DNA of 25,177 nt from NCBI GenBank assembly GCA_000969725.1, contig JXSR01S002406.1; one strand, given 5' to 3'. The position numbers were made by a program, and so were the translations under genes. Source of the stretch: Ophiothrix spiculata (Eukaryota > Echinodermata > Ophiuroidea > Amphilepidida > Ophiotrichidae). Shown here in pieces: positions 18,933 to 25,177 of this stretch. Numbering within the stretch: position 1 is the first letter of the stretch; every line of letters begins with the position of its first letter. Under the pieces are notes generated by a model, which saw only the letters and a list, made by a program, of their open reading frames with translations, was not told the DNA's origin and ran no database searches.

Positions 18933-19490
18933 AAATCCAATGCTGCATTCCTTAATAACTCCTAGGGGAGGGAGAGGGGTAAAGAACTCAGTTCTATTAG
19001 ATGCACCATGTGTCACCAAAAAGACCCCCATTTTGAAAGCCGCCTCTCATTCACTCTCCCGTTTCCATGACTATACTCTGTAATCTTGAAGTATGCTACA
19101 AGCAGCTGATTAATGCACACAAACCAATATGACCATGTAAGAAGAAGTAAATTGGTTCATATTTCTCGAATGATAACAATGTAGCAAGTCTTGCTAAATA
19201 TTCAAATGAACTTATGGTCAATCTTTGTCCATGTGTTGGCAACAAAATACCAAAATCATGAAGAATTCATGTAAAAAATTATTAGTACGCAGTGATTTGG
19301 TCTTAATCAACCCTAATCAATCATTTCTAGTCTATAATACAAAACCACCAGTTCACAATGTTGTAGAATAAAAAGGCAATGCTATGGATCTAGTAACAGA
19401 GTCTGATTGCTTGTTGCATACCTTCAAGGTTTATATAGAGTATAGCCAGGTATACACTATATATACAAGTAGGAACATTAGGCCTATATG
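18933..19490. other. Intergenic, nothing recognised
   Basis: AT-rich sequence without a recognisable gene, tandem repeat or inverted repeat. Confidence 0.4.
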
Positions 19491-19981
19491 TAATGAAATT
19501 ATTAGTTTCCCGTCGCCCGCCATCATAACCTTTTCAATTTGACCAAAACTTTAATCATTTTCATAAAAAAAATCAATTATCTAAAAATTGAAATGGAAAT
19601 AATCAAAATTGAAACTCTCAAAAATGTCTGACATCCCCTGTTGATCATAATGAGCAGTATTTCTTAGTTGTAGGGGTAGAGGATGTGGTAAATAATGAAA
19701 ATTTAAGGATTGCCTCATGTTTCTATTGATTACAAAAATTGCAAATTTCTTTTCATAAAAACAAATTCAACTCTTTTCTCAATCTGTTGCAAAATGTCTA
19801 TAATGATGATCTAAGCATTAATACCAATTTTGAGATGGTCTTTCATCAACAATATAGGTAATAGCCATGTAAATCAAGGTTTTGACAATAATGATATTTT
19901 CAATAATAATGAATAATGAAATCATGACCTCGTATTTTTTGGAAAAAAATGTGACGGGAAACTAATAATCAAGTTTCATTA
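19491..19981. mobile_element. MITE-like element of about 490 bp
   Basis: The left end TAATGAAATTATTAGTTTCC (continuing CGTCGC) is matched on the right by GTGACGGGAAACTAATAATC (continuing AAGTTTCATTA). The pairing has one small gap. The interior is AT-rich and non-coding. Confidence 0.75.
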
Positions 19982-20540
19982 GCCTTAAGTAATAGTTCTT
20001 TTGCTGTTGTTGTTTGCTTTTTAATTTTTTAACACCCCAAGCCAACTTCAGTTTGATTTTCTTTATAATCCATTGAAAATGAATGTCCTAACCACAAGAC
20101 AACCCAAACCCAACAAGCTATACTTGAGAATATGTGGGAAAAATCTTCATAATCAAACATTTTTCTTAACTTTTCCAGAATTGGTGAGCTTCAAGACATT
20201 TTTTTTTTGTTTTTTTGCCTAAATATTGTAAAACAATTTGCCATTGAGAGCTGTAAGAAAGCATAACGAGCAACTGGAATTGACTAAATTACCAAATTTT
20301 ATCTTTAAAATGGTTGATCAAATGAGGTGATTTGTTATCATGAAAATGGTATTTCATTAAAAAAAATTGTTTTTTCCCATCTTATTTTGTCAAAATGTAT
20401 GTATATAGTTTATATAAATATTAGGGCATATTTATTTTTAGTACACGTTTGAAGTAATTTGTATACCACTAAATGAGCAACTTTATGCTTGATATTTTTC
20501 CATTGTATATATATAAGTGTGCTTGCATTTGACAGACTAT
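19982..20540. other. Intergenic, nothing recognised
   Basis: AT-rich sequence with several poly(T) tracts. I could not identify a gene or repeat structure. Confidence 0.4.
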
Positions 20541-20542
20541 AA

Positions 20543-20820
20543 GGGCTAAACTATATTCGGTCTACATTTACATTTTTTTTGCTTCCAAACATTTGGTTGT
20601 GACGTCACCAAATATCTGATCGAGTAAAAAGTATAGACCAATAATAAACGTTTGATTCTGGTTCAATGGGTTAACCTTGATTCAGTTCAGCACATGTGCA
20701 ATTTAGCGCTAAGTTTAATTTGTGTTTAAATTATTTTGTGTAGAGTCGCATCAATTTTATGTCATTATCAAATGTTTGATAGTGAAAAATTTGTGTGGAC
20801 GCCAAGTATAGTTCGACCGT
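20543..20820. mobile_element. MITE, family 2 (CAAACATTTGGT ends), diverged copy
   Basis: The left end GGGCTAAACTATATTCGGTC leads to GCTTCCAAACATTTGGTTGT and GACGTCACCAAATA. The right end carries the diverged complement (ATCAAATGTTTGATAGTG, then GCCAAGTATAGTTCGACC). The subterminal block matches the intact copy at 21620-21871, so it is the same family at greater age. Confidence 0.72.
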
Positions 20821-20990
20821 ATAGCATTGAAAGAGGCTAGCACTGTATAATAAATTCAAATAGTGCTAAAATGAATCTCCACATAGCAAGATAATTTTAG
20901 TGACATGTTTATATATACACAGCATGTGATTCTAACATCTTAATAAGAAGAATACATTCATTGTTAATCAATGGTCCCATAGAGGTTGTT

Positions 20991-21045
20991 GGTCATGTGT
21001 AACGTTGGGACAGTGTACACGTACACGTGTAAACGTATACATGAC
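20991..21045. repeat. Cluster of palindromes (GGTCATGT...ACATGACC)
   Basis: GGTCATGTGTAACGTT pairs with AAACGTATACATGACC around GTACACGTACACGTGT. A perfect AACTGTTTCAAACAGTT follows at about 21068-21084. No known element is recognised. Confidence 0.55.
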
Positions 21046-21369
21046 CGGAACTGCCGTAAACGTTTACAAACTGTTTCAAACAGTTAATTGTACACATGTT
21101 CAATCAATTAACCTTTCTCTTGGATTTTGTGTGAATTTTTTACCACATATCATCTAACATCTACATTTTCATGTGCATCACCTTTAACTAAAATGAGCCA
21201 TGGATGGCAATATAACGATTTTTTAGAAAGTAATTGTTATATCATTTATGCACCATAATGTACATATGGATGAGTGACCATCCTGACAAAATTTCATTAT
21301 TAAAGCTCCTTCCCTTCTGGGTGATCTTTAAAACTTTTTGATATCCCCTCTTATATATAGGCCAGTGAA

Positions 21370-21440
21370 ATATAATTAATGATACAATTAATGATACAAG
21401 TACTTGCATAACATGCATACCCCATGAAGGAGTATATGTA
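21370..21440 (-). mobile_element. SINE 3' tail fragment, minus strand
   Basis: TACTTGCATAACATGCATAC, then CCCATGAAGGAGT (21401-21433), matches 12921-12953 with one mismatch. On the minus strand it ends in tandem ATCATTAATTGT units (about 21376-21399), a short simple-sequence tail as in SINEs. The head and body are missing; the neighbouring sequence at 21445 belongs to another repeat. Confidence 0.65.
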
Positions 21441-21444
21441 TCGA

Positions 21445-21922
21445 ACACTTCAAAAAAAAGTTTGGAAAGCTTTTTTTAACCATCTATATCTCATTCAGTT
21501 GAAATTTATTTAGTTGATGTATTTAATTAGCTAGCAATCTCTTCTTTAAAATGACACAAAGTTTGTAACAATAGCTTACTTTATGGCTGAATAATTCCAC
21601 TTTCTTAGCAGGTGGGTCAGGGTCAAAACAAAGTCGGCCTCCAAACAAAATTTTCACACCCAAAACATTTGGTCGTGACGTCACCAAATATTTGCGATCA
21701 AATTAAAAATATAAATAGGCTATGTATATGGCAATTTAATTAAGCGTGAAATTGTATTTGATCTCAACTCGATGTTGAAGTTTTTATATTTGGAGTCAAT
21801 TGTCATTTTGACGTTACAACCAAATGTTTGGAAGCGAAAATTTTGTTTGAAGGCCGACTATGTTTTGACCCTCACAGACAACACGTGACAAAATTAAACA
21901 GTATATGTGTCAATCCCATTGA
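21445..21922 (+). repeat. Left arm of a large inverted repeat, interrupted by a MITE
   Basis: 21445-21619 plus 21872-21922 form one arm whose reverse complement is 22846-23045. Landmarks are ACACTTCAAAAAAAAGTTTG, CATCTATATCTCATTCAGTT, GGCTGAATAATTCCACT and CAGGTGGGTCA. Only after the MITE at 21620-21871 is removed do the two arms align continuously. Confidence 0.85.
21620..21871. mobile_element. MITE, family 2, intact 252-bp copy with TCA target duplication
   Basis: The left end GGGTCAAAACAAAGTCGGCC (continuing TCCAAACAAAATTTTC) is matched by the right end GAAAATTTTGTTTGAAGGCC (continuing GACTATGTTTTGACCC). TCA lies on both sides (21617-21619 and 21872-21874). The empty site in the opposite arm has a single TCA, confirming the boundaries. 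A 3-bp TNA-type duplication would fit PIF/Harbinger, but the superfamily is not proven. Confidence 0.9.
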
Positions 21923-21964
21923 CACAGATACTGTGTCAATCCCATTGATTATTATGCTATATGA

Positions 21965-22337
21965 GGCCTAAAAAAAAACTTGTTGACTTGCCCTTTGCGA
22001 CCGACCCAAAATTTGCAAAATTTAGGGTCGCCCTTTTTTCTTTTCTTTTTTTTTTGTGAACTTTCGCCTATTTCAACAGTACATTTGATAAAAATGTCAT
22101 GATATTTTGGTTGAATATACATCAATATTCACAAAATGTAATATATTTGCATGAAACAAGCATGTATTTTGAATAAATGAAGCACACAAAAAATGAAAAC
22201 ATTTATATATGTATCATTTTATTCAGTTTTTTAGGGTCCATTTTCAAGAAGAAAAAAACTTAAAAAAAACAAATCTGACCGACCGATCATCACTTTCACT
22301 ATTAAAGGGCAAGTCAGCAACTTTTTTTTTTTAGGCC
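21965..22337. mobile_element. MITE, family 1 (GGCC-poly(A) ends), copy 2
   Basis: The left end GGCCTAAAAAAAAACTTGTT continues GACTTGCCCTTT, and the right end is AAAGGGCAAGTCAGCAAC followed by a T tract and AGGCC. GCGACCGACCC lies inside the left end and GACCGACCGATC inside the right end. The arrangement matches the element at 18046-18318. It sits in the spacer of the large inverted repeat. Confidence 0.85.
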
Positions 22338-22384
22338 TGATGGATAAATCAGTATTAGTGAATGAATACGACCATATGCATCTG

Positions 22385-22738
22385 TCCTTGATTAAGGGGT
22401 TTTCTCAGAGATACAAGATCTCCATTGATTTTCTTTAAAAAAATAGTATTTGGTAGATTTATTTGTGCTGAAAAATGACAAATATGGAGATTTTTTAATC
22501 AAATTTGATTACTTTGATGGCACATCTGCGTCTGCATAATTTCGTCTGTATATATTACGCAGTGATGTGGAGCGTGATTAACCAAAAGCGTTAAGTATAC
22601 ATGTTCTGCAGTGTGCATTGAAATTTGTGAACGCAAAATGGATGCAAACATTTTTTTGATTTTTTTACTATTTATGAAAAAATTGTTATCCCGCAGTCGT
22701 AAGCAACTGCATCTCTGAGAAAACCCCTTAATTAAGGA
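22385..22738. mobile_element. MITE-like element with AAGGGGTTTTCTCAGAGAT ends
   Basis: TCCTTGATTAAGGGGTTTTC (continuing TCAGAGAT) is matched by ATCTCTGAGAAAACCCCTTA (continuing ATTAAGGA), with one mismatch over about 28 bases. The interior is non-coding. It also lies in the spacer of the large inverted repeat. Confidence 0.85.
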
Positions 22739-22845
22739 AACCTTTCCTTACCCTTTCTTATTCCAAAACAAACCTTATTTAGTAAACAACTTAAATTCAT
22801 GCAACCTTCATTCATTGGTTTATCCTTTTCATCTTTATCAATAGC

Positions 22846-23045
22846 ATTGACTCAGATATTGCTCAATTTTGTCAAGCGGTGTCTGTGACCCACCTGTCAA
22901 AATAGTGGAATTTCTCAGCCATGAAGTCATTTCAAAGAGGAGATTGGTTGCTAATTAAATAATGCATAATAAATAAATCAATCAATTTCAACTAATTAAG
23001 ATATAGATGATTAAAAAAACTTTCCCAACTTTTTTTGAGAAGTGT
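22846..23045 (-). repeat. Right arm of the large inverted repeat (uninterrupted)
   Basis: This is the reverse complement of the interrupted arm at 21445-21922, without the MITE. It contains the unoccupied target GGTGGGTCACAGAC (minus strand, around 22881-22894). Confidence 0.85.
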
Positions 23046-23705
23046 ATAATGCTGCAAGCCGCAAGGAAAAGATGACAACCCATAACTTCAACGATGATGA
23101 AGACACTACAGACATTCCTGTTCAGTTGACATTTTTTTTTAATTTGTTGCTATTTCATAGCAAAATAAAACGTTTACATGCAAAACTAAACTAGTACTTG
23201 TAATTATTAACATAATATATATAGTTTTTCATAAATCAAATACCCCATTCAGGCTTGGTTCTGACTTTTTTCTCCCTATAGAATATTCTATGCCAATTTT
23301 GTGCAATATGTATTTGTCATTCGATAACATTTCCCGCATTTCTATGTAATATAACAACTTTTTGAAGTCAACTCAAATGTATTGTGCATTTTGCCAAATG
23401 TAAACAGAGTACTACTACATTATGTATATCTTAATGAATTAGAAAGCAAGTTTTAACGTTGGAAATACAGGGACAAGATTCAAGCGTGCTGGTTTCATTG
23501 GTAGTGGCAGAAGCCTTTATTGACCGTGCTGGGCATTTTGCTTCCATAGTATTCAATTCTAGTGCTGGTATCTACAAGCTTTTTGTCCACAATTTTGTCA
23601 TCAAAACGTACCAATTTCACAAATTGTCGACAAAGGCTTAACGTGGAGACACCCTCTCCGCTTAACTGTTAGAAGATACCTTGATTACTTTGATCTATTA
23701 TTACC

Positions 23706-23881
23706 CAGAGATGCCAGTATGTATCACTGAAAATCCTGAAACTTGAAAAAAAAACACCCGAAAATGCACATAAATTTTGGCAAAAAACCTGAAAAAAAAG
23801 GGCTGGAAATATATAAAAATGCATAAATGTGGAGTTAAAAAAAACTGAAATCCTGTTTAAACAGGAAAATTGGCATCTCTG
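23706..23881. mobile_element. hAT-like MITE with ATTACC flanking repeat
   Basis: CAGAGATGCCA (23706-23716) is matched by TGGCATCTCTG (23871-23881). ATTACC flanks both sides (23700-23705 and 23882-23887). CAG-type ends fit hAT elements, although hAT duplications are normally 8 bp and only 6 match here. The interior is A-rich and non-coding. Confidence 0.68.
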
Positions 23882-23975
23882 ATTACCTGTCTCCCTTGGG
23901 TAAAATCTCTTTATTGGTTATTGTGGCATAGGTTCCTGGGGTTTTAATTCCCTGTGTGAAAATCCTTTGTTAAGA

Positions 23976-24115
23976 GGGGAGCGTGGCCGAGCGGTTAGAA
24001 CACGGGTCTCGTAAAACAGAGATTGTGGGTTCGAGCCCCGGGTCGGGCGGTTTTCGTCTCCTTGTTTCCTTGGTCAAGAAACTTTACTCTACTTGCTCCG
24101 TAGTCTATGAGTAGA
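23976..24115 (+). mobile_element. tRNA-derived SINE, head and body
   Basis: The A box TGGCCGAGCGGTTAGAAC (from 23984) and B box GGTTCGAGCCC (24028-24038) form a good RNA polymerase III internal promoter. The anticodon arm is irregular, so this is a SINE head rather than a working tRNA. The body CAAGAAACTTTACTCTACTT plus GCTCC (24075-24099) is shared exactly with the minus-strand fragment at 12999-13023. The tail seen in the other copies is absent here, so this copy is 3'-truncated or divergent. Confidence 0.75.
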
Positions 24116-24392
24116 ATGAGAAATTTACACCGCAAAATTTTCTTCAAAATCAAAACCTGTAGTAAGTGTTTGGTGTCAATCTAGTGCCCCCAGAGTATCT
24201 GTATACCTACATGTTGCACCTGAAATTTTGCATATTTTTTATTTTTGCACACAAGTCACATAAATATTTTTTGCGGTGAACATAATTGAGCAAATAAATG
24301 TATAGCCCGAAAATCTCTACTTCAAAGTGCACTGAATCTAGACAGTTTGGACTGCACTGAGAGATACACATTAAACAGAAGCTGTCATTTTA

Positions 24393-24428
24393 AGGCTTCA
24401 CTGACCCGTCCACTAGTCTCAGTGAAGC
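24393..24428. repeat. Short hairpin GCTTCACTGA/TCAGTGAAGC
   Basis: A 10-bp perfect stem around the loop CCCGTCCACTAGTC, lying between the SINE and the CR1/L2-like remnant. Function unknown. Confidence 0.55.
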
Positions 24429-24659
24429 TCTCAAATGCCATCGTGTCTTATACACCCTGGAGTATCAAGTAGGACTCCAGGTAATATTGAATGGACAAAA
24501 TAAACAGGCACCCTTGTTTTGCATCAGGTCATGATGTGGTCACAATGTTCGTACGTACAAATGATTCATACAAATCTTTTAAGAATGAAGTTTGCAAGAT
24601 GTTCTCAAGAACGGGTATATTTTTGAACAAATATCTGACAAATGTTCAATTTTATGTGT

Positions 24660-24835
24660 CTGCGGGAAGCTCAGTCTTTGCCTGTGTTTAAGCGGCAGCT
24701 GAAAACTCAGTTGTTTCCCTAATTACTTTTTGCTGCTCTCATGTTTTGTTTCTGTATTTTTGTTCTTGTAAAGCGCTCCGTTCTTTGTGGGGCGCTATAT
24801 AAATGCTTATATAATAATATAATAAAAAAAATATA
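24660..24835 (+). mobile_element. 3' end of a CR1/L2-like non-LTR retrotransposon
   Basis: The frame 24672-24722 reads QSLPVFKRQLKTQLFP and stops at TAA. LPxFKxxLKTxLF is the typical extreme C-terminus of the reverse transcriptase in CR1/L2-group elements. It is followed by a short 3' UTR with AAGCGCTCCG...GGGCGCTATATAAATGC and an ATAATAATA microsatellite tail, as these elements end. Only about 17 codons remain, so the copy is strongly 5'-truncated. The overlapping frame 24491-24691 is not coding. Confidence 0.78.
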
Positions 24836-24839
24836 AACC

Positions 24840-25177
24840 TCGCGCATCCTAATCCCATGTCCACCTATACCAAGCTACTCGGGGGCGCTGCCTAGGCAGC
24901 AATTTGGTGCCCATATAAGGCGATTTTGGTAATTTTCTCTTGTAACCTTTGGGAGCTTTAGGGCTAATTAGATAATTTAAAAAGCAATTGAACAGACAAG
25001 CTCAGTGATTCAATCTAAACAAGAGCCACAGGCTCAGTAACCCATGCACGAAAGCCCGTTAGCAAAAAAAAATGACTTCAAAGAAGCATTTTTTGAACAT
25101 TGTTTTGTTTTAAATAGGGCCTATAGAAAATGGTTAAAATCAATATAAAAATCATACACAAACTTGTTAATACAAAA
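24840..25177. other. Intergenic, nothing recognised
   Basis: Contains a small GC-rich palindromic spot (GCTGCCTAGGCAGC at about 24888-24901), otherwise AT-rich. No gene or long repeat seen before the window ends. Confidence 0.4.

Noticed and set aside
18856-19083. 75-residue ORF
   Set aside because: It crosses the end of a MITE-like element and shows no family similarity.
23980-24052. Functional tRNA gene with a long variable arm
   Set aside because: The anticodon arm does not pair cleanly and the downstream body is shared with another repeat copy, so it is a SINE head.

Overview
The window looks like nuclear DNA from an invertebrate animal, probably a marine deuterostome. It is AT-rich and dominated by non-coding repeats. 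Its one recognisable host gene is split into small exons with GT-AG introns, and no bacterial operon structure is present. The species cannot be named from the sequence alone.

The host gene lies on the + strand: the 3' half of a TBC1D15/TBC1D17-type Rab GTPase-activating protein. Five exons are supported by protein similarity, matching splice sites and consistent reading phase: 1595-1701, 3872-3971, 7406-7503, 12298-12414 and 14468-14701 (stop TAA at 14699-14701). Together they encode about 218 residues of the TBC domain C-terminal half and a short acidic tail. The 5' exons, including the one with the arginine finger, are outside the window. A 3' UTR of about 1 kb is inferred, ending near two overlapping AATAAA signals at 15726-15739; it contains a long inverted repeat.

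The second coding remnant is a dead, 5'-truncated non-LTR retrotransposon (9374-11166) in the fourth visible intron. It retains part of a reverse transcriptase, a CCHC zinc knuckle and a restriction-enzyme-like endonuclease core (R2/NeSL-like superfamily). It is flanked by a near-perfect target-site duplication of about 29 bp.

The remainder is repeat sequence. There are minisatellites at 1-370 (63-64 bp unit), 3179-3629 (about 150-158 bp), 6113-6712 (54 bp) and 7281-7386 (23 bp). There are also at least a dozen inverted-repeat or MITE-like elements, pieces of a tRNA-derived SINE family, and the 3' end of a CR1/L2-like retrotransposon (about 24660-24835). The stretch 20540-23050 is a nested insertion site: a long inverted repeat holds three MITEs, and one of them can be read against its own empty site in the opposite arm.

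Most ATG-initiated open frames here are chance frames. The two long periodic ones at 6024-6828 arise only because a 54-bp minisatellite unit is divisible by three. I saw no CRISPR array, operon or clear new protein-coding system. The most informative signals are the transposon histories recorded in target duplications and the repeats beside, or inside, the TBC gene's exons and UTR.
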